DNA of 21,946 nt from an uncultured Bacilli bacterium. Lineage in GTDB: Bacteria > Bacillota_I > Bacilli_A > RF39 > UBA660. The notes beneath the pieces are model-generated. The model was not told where the DNA came from. It searched no databases and worked only from the letters and a program-made list of their open reading frames with translations. Shown piece by piece: positions 7,349 through 14,957 of the stretch. The first letter of the stretch is position 1. Every line of letters begins with the position of its first letter. The stretch covers positions 1-21,946 of the forward strand of contig CANPZJ010000005.1 of NCBI GenBank assembly GCA_947588795.1, read 5' to 3'. The position numbers and the translations under genes were made by a program.

Positions 7349-8476
7349 GTGAAATTAGAATATAAATTAAAACAAAAATCTAATAAAAACAATGCTCGTT
7401 TAGGAGAGTTTATATATAATGGTAAAACTTATGAAACACCTATGTTTATGCCAGTTGGTACTAATGCGACAGTTAAAACAATGTCACCAGAAGAAATAAA
7501 AGAAATTGGCTGTGGCATAATACTTGCCAATACCTATCATTTATGGCTTCGTCCAGGCGAAGATATTGTAAAAAAGGCAGGGGGCTTAAATAAGTTTATG
7601 AATTATGATGGTCCCATATTAACTGATAGTGGTGGTTATCAAGTATTTAGTCTTGCAAAACCAAAAGATATTACTGATGAGGGAGTTCATTTTAAAAATC
7701 ATGAAAATGGGGATAGTCTATTTTTAACTCCGGAAAAATCAATTCAAATTCAAATGGACTTAGGTAGTGATATTGTAATGAGCTTTGATGAATGTGTAAA
7801 GTGGCCAAGTACTTATGAATATTGTAAGGAAAGTGTTGAAAGAACATTAAGATGGGCTAAAAGAGGCAAAGATACCTTTAAGAGCGAAAATCAAATGTTA
7901 TTTGGCATAGTTCAAGGTGGTGAATATGAAGATTTACGTCGCCATTGTGCGGAAGAGTTAGTAAAGATGGATTTTGATGGCTATTCTGTAGGTGGAACTT
8001 CTGTTGGTGAAGATAAACCGACAATGTATAAAATGGTTGGCTATGCGACGAAATATTTACCAGAAGATAAACTTCGTTATTTAATGGGAGTAGGAGACCC
8101 AATTGATTTAATTGAAAATGTTATGCGTGGAATTGACTTATTTGACTGTGTATCACCAACTAGACTAGCGCGCCATGGTCATGCTTATACTAAATATGGT
8201 AAAATAAATTTAAAAAATAGTAAATATAAAGAAGATTTTACGAAAGTAGATGATACTTGTAATTGCTATGCTTGTCAAAATTATACTAAAGCCTATATTA
8301 GACATTTAATTACGGCTGATGAAACTTTTGGAGCACGTCTATTATCTATTCATAATATAACATTCTTAACTAATTTAATGAAAGAAATAAGATGTCATAT
8401 AAAAACAGATACTTTAGAAGAATTTAAAGAAGAATTTATTAAGAATTATTATGGGGATAATTATGAAAACAAATAA
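7349..8476 (+). CDS. tgt: tRNA-guanine(34) transglycosylase Tgt
   Basis: Tgt exchanges guanine 34 for preQ1 in GUN-anticodon tRNAs, the step before QueA. From the GTG start the protein has 375 residues, the usual length. Seen are the general base D93 in LTDSGGYQVF, FGIVQGG (185-191), GGTSVGE (215-221), the nucleophile D266 in DLFDCVSPTR, and the zinc site C304-x-C306-x2-C309 with H335. The GTG was preferred because AAAAAGGTGA lies 5 bases before it; upstream in-frame codons would fall in the promoter. The gene has its own promoter. Its 3' end overlaps a small membrane-protein gene by 14 bases. Confidence 0.97.
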   Translation: MKLEYKLKQKSNKNNARLGEFIYNGKTYETPMFMPVGTNATVKTMSPEEIKEIGCGIILANTYHLWLRPGEDIVKKAGGLNKFMNYDGPILTDSGGYQVFSLAKPKDITDEGVHFKNHENGDSLFLTPEKSIQIQMDLGSDIVMSFDECVKWPSTYEYCKESVERTLRWAKRGKDTFKSENQMLFGIVQGGEYEDLRRHCAEELVKMDFDGYSVGGTSVGEDKPTMYKMVGYATKYLPEDKLRYLMGVGDPIDLIENVMRGIDLFDCVSPTRLARHGHAYTKYGKINLKNSKYKEDFTKVDDTCNCYACQNYTKAYIRHLITADETFGARLLSIHNITFLTNLMKEIRCHIKTDTLEEFKEEFIKNYYGDNYENK

Positions 8477-8774
8477 AATTATAATAATAAGTAGTATTAT
8501 AATAATTATTCTAATTATAGGTATACCTACTACTTATAAAGTAATTAAAAATCACAACCAAAATTTATATAAAGTAGTGGAAGATAAAATAGTAGAAAAG
8601 GCTAAAGAATGTTATTATGATAAAAAATGTTTAGAAGATAAAATTACTTTAAAAGAATTATATAAAAATAAATATTTAGATAAAGTAAGTGACCCTATAT
8701 CTAAAGAATATTATAATGAAAATTCTTATGTGGAAATAAAGAATAATAAATATAAATTTGTTGTAGTAGATTAA
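8463..8774 (+). CDS. Small single-helix membrane protein, unknown
   Basis: The 103-residue protein starts with a short lysine-rich stretch, a very hydrophobic isoleucine-rich segment (about 6-25), then a charged domain. Two cysteines (ECYYDKKC) are six residues apart, and the motif ITLKELYKNKYL is followed by DPISKEYY. The cysteine pair and overall pattern would suit an exported domain held by an N-terminal anchor, vaguely like pilin-type heads, but I cannot name a family. The ATG at 8463 has GGGGA five bases upstream; an ATG at 8451 has no site. It follows tgt with a 14-base overlap, the place where yajC lies in many genomes, yet the soluble part does not look like YajC. Confidence 0.65.
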   Translation: MKTNKIIIISSIIIIILIIGIPTTYKVIKNHNQNLYKVVEDKIVEKAKECYYDKKCLEDKITLKELYKNKYLDKVSDPISKEYYNENSYVEIKNNKYKFVVVD

Positions 8775-8780
8775 ATTATA

Positions 8781-8809
8781 TTTACATTAATCAAAAATTA
8801 ATATATAAT
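8781..8809 (+). promoter_or_regulatory. Promoter of the orphan ATPase gene
   Basis: TTTACA (8781-8786) and TATAAT (8804-8809) have a 17-bp spacer, a near-consensus sigma-A promoter. The leader is about 20 bases and holds a long AGGGGGGAG ribosome site. Confidence 0.75.
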
Positions 8810-8835
8810 ATTCACCAATTAGGGGGGAGTATAAT

Positions 8836-9786
8836 GTGAATAAAGGAAATTTATATATTAAGCCTATTAATTTAATTATTAATGAAATAAATAAAGTCCA
8901 AAACAATGGGGTTTTTCTAGTTGGGGGAGAAGGTTCTGGAAAAACTACTACTTTATTAAAATATGTTGATACAAATAAAAAAACTACCAAACCTGTTATA
9001 GATACTACTTTAATGGCTATTTTTCCTTTAGAGATACATAATGATTTTGCTAAACTATATCAAGTGTGTAATATATTACAAAAAATGCTTTTATATATAA
9101 AAGAAAATTTTTTAAGATGCTATGTAGAACATTTTCTATTTTTTAATACTAAAATATTTAATATTCAAAATGATATTTTAGCAATGTATAATTTAAATAG
9201 ATATGATTTAGATGCAACAAGTATTGATAAAAACATTTTAAATAATCCAGAAATTTTAATAGAAGAATTTCTAAATATAGCAACTAAATATTTAAAATAT
9301 GAAAGTTTAACTGTAGTATTAGATAATTTTGATATTGAAAAACCATATATGCATTTATATCAAACATATATGTATAATATGTTAAAAAAGTATTTAACAG
9401 TTGTGGCTACTATATCAGATCCTAATATTATAAATAATTCAGATAAATTAAATATTCTTTCTAAAGATAATACTTTGATTATGATGAATTATAATCATGA
9501 TGTAAATGTAGTAAAAAAGATATTAGATAAAGCAATTGTAAACAAACAAAATAAAAATGTTATTTCAAGACATGTTAGTTTTATGTTTAGTGATGAAACA
9601 ATAAAAGAATTAATTGCTAAAACAAATGGTAACTTATATTTAATGATTTTTGCTGTAAAGATTTTTTTTGAAAGAATAAACGAAATATCACCAATGGATT
9701 ATAATAATTATCTTTTAAATATAGTAGAAAAAAATTTAGATACTGTTTCAATATATAATGTTAGAACTAGAAAATTTTATTTATAA
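8836..9786 (+). CDS. P-loop ATPase of unknown function
   Basis: The 316-residue protein has a clear Walker A, GGEGSGKTTT (30-39), after an N-terminal helix, and a Walker B with D163 in TVVLDNFD (159-166), followed by a strand resembling a sensor-1 position (TVVATISD near 188-195). This order suits AAA+/STAND-like ATPases such as those that act as switches or DNA/RNA loaders. The C-terminal 80 residues are helical, with no membrane segment, zinc site or catalytic motif that I recognise. Start GTG follows AGGGGGGAG at 6 bases; the overlapping ATG at 8834 runs straight into TGA. It is monocistronic with its own promoter, and its codons are as AT-rich as its neighbours. No partner gene is obvious, so the role is open. 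Confidence 0.8.
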   Translation: MNKGNLYIKPINLIINEINKVQNNGVFLVGGEGSGKTTTLLKYVDTNKKTTKPVIDTTLMAIFPLEIHNDFAKLYQVCNILQKMLLYIKENFLRCYVEHFLFFNTKIFNIQNDILAMYNLNRYDLDATSIDKNILNNPEILIEEFLNIATKYLKYESLTVVLDNFDIEKPYMHLYQTYMYNMLKKYLTVVATISDPNIINNSDKLNILSKDNTLIMMNYNHDVNVVKKILDKAIVNKQNKNVISRHVSFMFSDETIKELIAKTNGNLYLMIFAVKIFFERINEISPMDYNNYLLNIVEKNLDTVSIYNVRTRKFYL

Positions 9787-9847
9787 AAATATCTTTCTCT
9801 TTTATTTTTTATTAAACTTCTACTAATATTTTAATAAATTGTAAATA

Positions 9848-9876
9848 TTGAAAAAGAATTGATAATTTGATAGAAT
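9848..9876 (+). promoter_or_regulatory. Promoter of the ireB-ruvX-mltG-trmR-trhP operon
   Basis: TTGAAA (9848-9853) and TAGAAT (9871-9876) are 17 bp apart, with TG one base before the -10. The 112-base gap between the ATPase gene and ireB otherwise holds only AT-rich sequence, with no convincing terminator behind the ATPase. Confidence 0.75.
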
Positions 9877-9898
9877 TATTTCAAGGAAGATGGTATTT

Positions 9899-10141
9899 AT
9901 GGATAAGACTAGTATATTTAATGTTGCAGCTTTAAGACAAGAAATGATTTTAATTACAATTAATGAAATAATTACTTCTTTAGAGAAAAAGGGGTATAAA
10001 GCAGAAAATCAATTAGTTGGTTATCTTTTAACTGGAGATCCCACTTATATTTCTAATTTTGAAGGTGCCAGAGAAAAGATTAAAACTTTAAAAAGAGAAG
10101 AAGTTTTACTAGCGCTTATCAACTCATACGAGGGTAAATAA
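9899..10141 (+). CDS. ireB: IreB-family regulatory protein (UPF0297)
   Basis: The 80-residue protein matches the IreB/YrzL family: MDKTSIFN at the start, a helical middle, and the signature KKGYKAENQLVGYLLTGDPTYI followed by ARxKI and a C-terminal ELxxSY-like end. IreB in Enterococcus is phosphorylated on N-terminal threonines by the PASTA kinase IreK and tunes cell-wall stress resistance. T4 is present here, while the second site is not evident. The ATG at 9899 was chosen over one at 9890 because AAGGAAG directly abuts the earlier codon. Followed by ruvX with a one-base TAATG overlap, as in Bacillus yrzL-yrrK. The family call is firm; the regulatory role is by homology. Confidence 0.92.
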   Translation: MDKTSIFNVAALRQEMILITINEIITSLEKKGYKAENQLVGYLLTGDPTYISNFEGAREKIKTLKREEVLLALINSYEGK

Positions 10142-10557
10142 TGCGGTATTTAGGACTAGATTTAGGAACAACTACTTTAGGGATAAGTATTACTGATAAA
10201 ACGAATACATTAGTAAGTCCTTTAAAAGTTATTAAATTTTCCTTTGAAGATTATGCAAGTGTTATAGATGAATTAAAAGAAATAATTAATAATTATAATA
10301 TTACTGAAGTAGTTTTAGGACTACCTAAAAATATGGATGGTAGTATGGGGTTTGCCAGTAAAAGAAGTCTTGATTTTAAAGAACTACTTGAGAAGAATAA
10401 TATTTCTGTTATTTTAGAAGATGAAAGACTTACTACTAAAGAATCTGAAAATATTATTCATAGTAATAATGAAAATATTAAAAATACGAAAAATAAAATA
10501 GATGCTATCGCAGCCTGTCTTATTTTAGAAAGTTATTTAAAAAAGGTGAATAAATGA
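10141..10557 (+). CDS. ruvX: Putative pre-16S rRNA nuclease / Holliday junction resolvase-like RuvX (YqgF)
   Basis: The 138-residue protein has an RNase H-like fold with the three expected acids: D7 in GLDLGTTTLG, E95 in EDERLTT and D121 in KIDAIAACLIL. GLPKNMDGSMG (60-70) is the family's second motif. YqgF of Escherichia coli matures the 16S rRNA 5' end, and the resolvase name comes from its fold. Start ATG overlaps the ireB stop by one base, and the stop overlaps the next start by ATGA. Length and motifs are standard. Confidence 0.95.
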   Translation: MRYLGLDLGTTTLGISITDKTNTLVSPLKVIKFSFEDYASVIDELKEIINNYNITEVVLGLPKNMDGSMGFASKRSLDFKELLEKNNISVILEDERLTTKESENIIHSNNENIKNTKNKIDAIAACLILESYLKKVNK

Positions 10558-10757
10558 TTATCGAAAATAGTAAAGGTATTAAAAAAGAATTTAAATTGCT
10601 TTTTAAAATAGAAAAAGATAACAATATTTATTTAATTTATCAAGATAATTATAGTAAACAAGCATATGCAGGTAAACAAAATAAAGATAATTTAAAAAAG
10701 TTAAATGATAAAGAAATAGATTTAATTAATAATTTACTTAAAAAAATAGAAGAATAG
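10554..10757 (+). CDS. yrzB: UPF0473 / DUF1292 family small protein (YrzB-like)
   Basis: The 67-residue protein is assigned mainly by position and architecture: in Bacillus a UPF0473 protein follows the ireB-ruvX pair and precedes the transglycosylase gene, as here. Visible are an alternating-strand pattern (KEFKLLFKIEKDNNIYLIYQD) and an acidic/lysine helix at the end, in keeping with DUF1292. The sequence is shorter and more basic than the typical acidic Bacillus protein. Function of the family is unknown. ATGA overlap with ruvX indicates coupling. Confidence 0.75.
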   Translation: MIIENSKGIKKEFKLLFKIEKDNNIYLIYQDNYSKQAYAGKQNKDNLKKLNDKEIDLINNLLKKIEE

Positions 10758-10769
10758 AAGTGGTTATAG

Positions 10770-11822
10770 ATGAAATTAAAGAAAAGTGTTAAAAGAATAA
10801 TAATAATTATAATTTGTATTTTAGTGGTAATTTTACTAATGATAGGTATGTATTTTTATGGCTTAACTAGTGTTAGTAAAAAATCAGAAGTAGTTAAATT
10901 TAATATTGAATCAGGTACAAGTACCAAAGAAATAGTAGATAATTTATCTAAATCTAAATTAATTAAAAGTAAAATAGCAACTTTAATTTATTTAAAATTA
11001 CATCGTAATATTATAATTCAAGCTGGTACTTATGAATTAGATCGTAGTTTAGATACGAAAAAAATATTTGATAAATTAAATAGTGGTAGTATTATCAAAA
11101 ATACAGTAATTATTACCTTTATTGAAGGTAAAAAAGTTACTGATTATGCTAAACTTATTCATGAGAAATTAGGTTATAGTGAAGAAGATATATATAAAGT
11201 AATGGGTGATCAAGAATATTTAAAAGAATTAATTAAAAAATATGACTTTTTAGATGATTCAATTCTTAATAGTAATTTGTATTATCCTTTAGAAGGGTAC
11301 TTATTTCCAGCTACTTATGAGTTCTATAAAGATGAGAGTATTAAGAGTATAATTGAAAAAATGCTTGATAAATGTGGCAATGTGTTAGATAATTATAGTG
11401 CTGCCATTAATGCATCTAAGTATAGTATTCATGAAATTCTAACAATGGCTAGTATTATTGAGAACGAAACTATGGCCAAAGATGATCGGCCTATAGTTAG
11501 TCAAATAATTTATAAAAGATTGGATTTAAATATGGCTTTAGGAATGGATGTTACAACATCTTATGGTGTTCAAAAGGAAATAGTTGATGGCTTATCCGAT
11601 AGTGACCTAGATAGTCAAAATGCATATAATACAAGTGTAAGAAATAAAACTGTTAAAGGTCTTCCGGTTGGACCAATCAGTAATCCAAGTGAAGATTCTC
11701 TAAAAGCAGTATTTAATCCAAGTTCAACTAATTATCTTTATTTTTACGCAGATAAAGATGGCAAATTACATTTTGCCAAAACATATGCTGAACATCAAGA
11801 TTTGATTCGACAATATAGTTAG
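10770..11822 (+). CDS. mltG: Endolytic murein transglycosylase MltG
   Basis: MltG cuts nascent glycan strands at the membrane and sets their length. The 350-residue protein starts with a lysine-rich stretch and one membrane helix (9-31), so the remainder is extracellular. A LysM-like part (about 41-110, with GTSTKEIVDNL and AGTYEL) precedes the YceG catalytic domain. Catalytic E231 lies in MASIIENET, and LGMDVTTSYG, GLPVGPISNPS and the end YFYADKDGKLHFAKTYAEH are all present. GAAGTGG sits 6 bases before the ATG. It is downstream of ireB as in Bacillus, where both belong to the cell-wall stress circuit. Presence of MltG implies a peptidoglycan wall. Confidence 0.96.
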   Translation: MKLKKSVKRIIIIIICILVVILLMIGMYFYGLTSVSKKSEVVKFNIESGTSTKEIVDNLSKSKLIKSKIATLIYLKLHRNIIIQAGTYELDRSLDTKKIFDKLNSGSIIKNTVIITFIEGKKVTDYAKLIHEKLGYSEEDIYKVMGDQEYLKELIKKYDFLDDSILNSNLYYPLEGYLFPATYEFYKDESIKSIIEKMLDKCGNVLDNYSAAINASKYSIHEILTMASIIENETMAKDDRPIVSQIIYKRLDLNMALGMDVTTSYGVQKEIVDGLSDSDLDSQNAYNTSVRNKTVKGLPVGPISNPSEDSLKAVFNPSSTNYLYFYADKDGKLHFAKTYAEHQDLIRQYS

Positions 11823-11831
11823 GTGGTAAAT

Positions 11832-12428
11832 ATGAAACAAACAATCTTGGAAATGGAAGAATACGCAAGTGAAAAAAATGTTCCTATAATTGAGAAAAAA
11901 TCAATTGCGTTTATTATGAAATACATTAAAGAACATAATGTCAAAAATATTTTAGAAATAGGATCAGCTATAGGATACTCTGCTATTTTAATGGCTGGGG
12001 CATCTGAAGATGTCTTTGTTACAACGATTGAAAGAGATGAAGAAAGATACATGGAATGCTTAAAAAATGTCAAAAAATGTGGCATGGATAAGAAAATTAA
12101 TGTTGTCTTTCAAGATGCTTTAGATGTCAATTTATCAGAAGATGTTAAATATGATTTAATTTTTATTGATGCTGCTAAAGGTCAATATACTAAATTTTTT
12201 GAAAAATATAAATATTTCTTAAAGAGTGATGGGGCAATTATTTCTGATAACTTAAAATTCCATGGTTATGTGGGTGATTCTGATAATATTGAAAGTAAAA
12301 ACTTAAAAAGTTTAGTTAAAAAAATTGAAAGTTATATCGATTATTTAAAAGAAAATCCAGAATTTGAAACTAAATTCTATGATATTGGTGATGGGCTTTC
12401 AGTTAGTACCTGGAAAAATGAAAAATAG
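11832..12428 (+). CDS. trmR: tRNA 5-hydroxyuridine(34) O-methyltransferase TrmR (YrrM)
   Basis: The 198-residue protein is a class I SAM O-methyltransferase of the COMT-like family. SAM-binding ILEIGSAIGYSAILMA (40-55), acidic E67 at the end of strand 2 (TTIER), metal-binding D113 in FIDAAKGQY and D139-N140 in IISDNLKFHG are visible. Bacillus TrmR methylates ho5U34 to mo5U34 in tRNA, and the two genes that follow encode the TrhP hydroxylation proteins, so the assignment to this member of the family rests on context. AGGTGG lies 5 bases before the ATG; a GTG at 11823 overlaps that site and was rejected. The stop overlaps trhP1 by 11 bases. Confidence 0.9.
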   Translation: MKQTILEMEEYASEKNVPIIEKKSIAFIMKYIKEHNVKNILEIGSAIGYSAILMAGASEDVFVTTIERDEERYMECLKNVKKCGMDKKINVVFQDALDVNLSEDVKYDLIFIDAAKGQYTKFFEKYKYFLKSDGAIISDNLKFHGYVGDSDNIESKNLKSLVKKIESYIDYLKENPEFETKFYDIGDGLSVSTWKNEK

Positions 12429-13200
12429 AATATTAATTACTTTAAATAAAGAAGAAGATATTAAAAATTTAAAAGAATTAGGAATAAATACTTATGTTTA
12501 TCCTTTAGAAGGATTTTGTGTAGGTTATCCTAATACTTTTTTAATTTCTAAAATACCTAATAATAGTTATATTTTAATAAATAGAATACTTGATAATAAA
12601 GGAATAGATGATTTAAAAGAATTAATAAATAACAATATAAATAAATTTAAAGGTATTATTTTTGATGATTTAGGTATTTTACAAATAATTAAAGATTTAA
12701 AAATGGAAAAAATACTTTATTTAAGTCATTTTAATACTAATAAAAAATCTATTAATATTTATTTAAAATATGTTGATTCTGTTATTGTATCTACTGATAT
12801 TACTAAAAAGGAAATAGAAGAAATAATAAATTATTTACCAGATAAATTAACTCTTTTTGTTTTAGGTTATGTCGGAGCAATGTACTCTAGAAGGCATCTT
12901 TTAGATAACTATACTAAATTTCATCAAATTCCTTATCAAAATGAGTTAAATATTACTAATACTAATCATGACTTTTTAGTAATGGAAAATGAATATGGTA
13001 CTTATTTTTATCATAATCCTGTATTTAATGGACTAGAATTATTAGAATTACCTGCTAAATACTTCTTCATTAATAGTGCATTTTTAAGTGTTCAAGATAT
13101 CAAAGAATTACTGGAAGGTACATCTAAATTAGAAACTGATACTGGATTTTTATATCAAGAAACTATCTTTAAATTGAAAGGAGGAGAAAATAATGACTGA
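12418..13200 (+). CDS. trhP1: Small U32 peptidase-like protein, TrhP1 (YrrN-like)
   Basis: The 260-residue protein corresponds in place and length to Bacillus YrrN, the shorter partner of the tRNA hydroxylation pair. Sequence features are diverged: a TIM-barrel-like alternation, FKGIIFDDLGILQII and LTLFVLGYVGAMYSRR (about 140-155, equivalent to the region holding the U32 cysteines), but the conserved cysteine cluster of the larger protein is missing. TrhP1 is thought to act with TrhP2 in prephenate-dependent hydroxylation of uridine 34. ATG 12418 overlaps trmR and has only a weak GGAAA site, so it probably relies on coupling. It overlaps trhP2 by 8 bases. Confidence 0.85.
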   Translation: MKNRILITLNKEEDIKNLKELGINTYVYPLEGFCVGYPNTFLISKIPNNSYILINRILDNKGIDDLKELINNNINKFKGIIFDDLGILQIIKDLKMEKILYLSHFNTNKKSINIYLKYVDSVIVSTDITKKEIEEIINYLPDKLTLFVLGYVGAMYSRRHLLDNYTKFHQIPYQNELNITNTNHDFLVMENEYGTYFYHNPVFNGLELLELPAKYFFINSAFLSVQDIKELLEGTSKLETDTGFLYQETIFKLKGGENND

Positions 13201-14365
13201 GTTACTTTCTCCAGCTGGCGATTTAGAAAGATTAAAAATAGCCCTTTTATATGGCGCTGATGCCGTCTATATTGGGGGTAAAGATTATAGCCTAAGAGCT
13301 AATGCCAAAAATTTTAGTATTGACGAAATAAAAGAAGCATGTGAATTTGCTCATAATTTAAAGAAAAAAGTTTATGTAACGGTTAATATTGTTTTTCATG
13401 ACAAAGATTTAGTTGGTCTAGATGAATATTTAGATAAATTAAAAAATTTAGGGGTAGATGCTGTTATTGTCAGTGATATTGTGGCCGTAACTCTCGCCAT
13501 AAAAAAAGGAATACCAGTTATTTTATCAACCCAAGCAAGTATTTTAAATTATGAAGCCATTAAATTTTGGCAAGATTTAGGGGTGGAAAGATTTGTTTTA
13601 GGAAGAGAAGCCACTAGAGAAGATATCATTAAAATAAAAAAAGAAACAAATGCCGATATTGAATGCTTTATTCATGGGGCGATGTGTACATCCATAAGTG
13701 GTAAATGTGTATTATCAAATTACACTACTAATAGAGATTCAAATAGAGGTGGCTGTGCCCAAATATGCAGGTGGGTCTTTAAAACTCCAGAAAAACCAGA
13801 TTTTACTTTAATGAGTAAAGATTTAAATATGGTAGATTATATTGAAGATATGATTAATATTGGCGTAAATTCGTTTAAAATAGAAGGAAGAATGCGTTCT
13901 GTTTATTATGTTGCTACAGTAATTAATTGTTATCGTAAAATTATTGATGGTATTAATAATCATACTTTAACGGAAAAAGAAAAGGTATATTACAAAAATA
14001 TATTAGATCGAGTGGCTAATCGTGATACAGTACCCCAATTTTATCAAAAATTTCCAGGTGTTAATGAAAGTTATTTTCAAGACAGGATGGAAGTAAGTAA
14101 TCAAGATTTCTTGGGTATTGTTCTAGATTATGATAAAAAGGATAAACGAGTTTTAATTGAGCAACGAAATTATTTTAAAGTTGGTGATGTAGTTGAATTT
14201 TTTGGTCCAAATATGGAAGAATATACATATACTATTAAAGAAATAATTGATGAAGAAGGAAGCATTATAGAGGTAGCAAGACACCCAATGATGCATGTTT
14301 ACCTACCTTTAGACATAGAATTAGAAAAATACACAATGATGCGCTTAAAATTATTTGACAAATAG
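13193..14365 (+). CDS. trhP2: U32 peptidase-family tRNA hydroxylation protein TrhP2 (YrrO-like)
   Basis: The 390-residue protein has the full U32 signature: LLSPAGDLERLKIAL at the start, GADAVYIGG, the ECFIHGAMC motif and four cysteines C165, C172, C188 and C192 (C-x6-C-x15-C-x3-C) that suit a metal or Fe-S site, plus SNYTTNRDSNRGGC. The C-terminal domain (about 290-390) is the usual beta-rich U32 cap. In Bacillus the YrrN/YrrO pair makes ho5U34, which TrmR then methylates, so three adjacent genes give the whole ho5U to mo5U branch. AAAGGAGGAG provides a strong ribosome site. The older name collagenase-like protease is misleading for this clade. The last codons contain the greA -35. Confidence 0.93.
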   Translation: MTELLSPAGDLERLKIALLYGADAVYIGGKDYSLRANAKNFSIDEIKEACEFAHNLKKKVYVTVNIVFHDKDLVGLDEYLDKLKNLGVDAVIVSDIVAVTLAIKKGIPVILSTQASILNYEAIKFWQDLGVERFVLGREATREDIIKIKKETNADIECFIHGAMCTSISGKCVLSNYTTNRDSNRGGCAQICRWVFKTPEKPDFTLMSKDLNMVDYIEDMINIGVNSFKIEGRMRSVYYVATVINCYRKIIDGINNHTLTEKEKVYYKNILDRVANRDTVPQFYQKFPGVNESYFQDRMEVSNQDFLGIVLDYDKKDKRVLIEQRNYFKVGDVVEFFGPNMEEYTYTIKEIIDEEGSIIEVARHPMMHVYLPLDIELEKYTMMRLKLFDK

Positions 14366-14383
14366 ATAAATTAGTAGTATCAT
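14355..14383 (+). promoter_or_regulatory. Private promoter of greA
   Basis: TTGACA (14355-14360) lies in the last codons of trhP2, and TATCAT (14378-14383) follows after 17 bp. The -35 matches consensus and the -10 matches 5 of 6. It lets greA be expressed apart from the tRNA-modification genes. Confidence 0.75.
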
Positions 14384-14414
14384 TTTGTAAGTCAACGAAA
14401 AGGAGAAATTTTTA

Positions 14415-14882
14415 ATGAAAAAAGAAGATTTATTCGAACTAACTGCTGAAGGATATTTAGAGTTAGAGACAGAGTTAGATGAACTTAAAAATGTTAAAAG
14501 AAAAGAAGTTATTACGGCTTTAAAAGAAGCAAGAGCAATGGGAGACTTATCAGAAAATGCTGATTATGATGCTGCCCGTAATGATCAAGCGCAAATTGAA
14601 GCTAGAATAAAAGAATTAGAATATAAACTAGAACATAGTAAAATAGTAGATAAGAAAAAGGGAAGTAAAATTGGTATAGGTTCAGTTGTTACCATTAAAG
14701 ATGATGATGGTGATGAAGAAGAATATAAAATAGTTTCATCAGTTGAAGCAGATCCATTTAATAATAAAATATCAGTGGAGTCTCCAATCGGTATTGCTAT
14801 TAAAGGACATAAATCTGGTGATACAGTTCTAGTTGAAAGTCCTAATGGTGGATATAATATTACAATATTAAAAGTGGCCTAA
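14415..14882 (+). CDS. greA: Transcription elongation factor GreA
   Basis: GreA enters the RNA polymerase secondary channel and stimulates cleavage of backtracked RNA. The 155-residue protein has the N-terminal coiled coil with the acidic tip ARAMGDLSENADYDAAR (around 36-52) and an FKBP-like C-terminal domain with GSVVTIKD, SPIGIAIKGHKSGD and the end VESPNGGYNITIL. The length is normal (about 157). AAAAGGAG precedes the ATG, and it has its own promoter and terminator. In Bacillus udk lies between yrrO and greA; here it is missing and greA follows trhP2 directly. Confidence 0.97.
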   Translation: MKKEDLFELTAEGYLELETELDELKNVKRKEVITALKEARAMGDLSENADYDAARNDQAQIEARIKELEYKLEHSKIVDKKKGSKIGIGSVVTIKDDDGDEEEYKIVSSVEADPFNNKISVESPIGIAIKGHKSGDTVLVESPNGGYNITILKVA

Positions 14883-14899
14883 GAAATTAGGCTTTTTTT
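14877..14899 (+). terminator. Intrinsic terminator of greA, built around its stop codon
   Basis: GCCTAA (14877-14882), a GAAA tetraloop, TTAGGC (14887-14892) and seven T. The left arm contains the last codon and the TAA stop, so the hairpin is partly coding. The T-run is separated from the next -35 by one base. Confidence 0.9.
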
Positions 14900-14900
14900 C

Positions 14901-14928
14901 TTGACTAAAAATAATTTTTTAGTATAAT
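14901..14928 (+). promoter_or_regulatory. Promoter of the two-helix membrane protein gene
   Basis: TTGACT (14901-14906) and TATAAT (14923-14928) with a 16-bp spacer, immediately downstream of the greA terminator. The leader carries an AAGGGGTGA ribosome site. Confidence 0.8.
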
Positions 14929-14957
14929 ATTATTTGCATTTTGAAGGGGTGAAGTAT

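Noticed and set aside
9787..9847. Terminator after the orphan ATPase gene
   Set aside because: Only an AT-only stem (AATATTT/AAATATT) with a long loop and no T-run; too weak.
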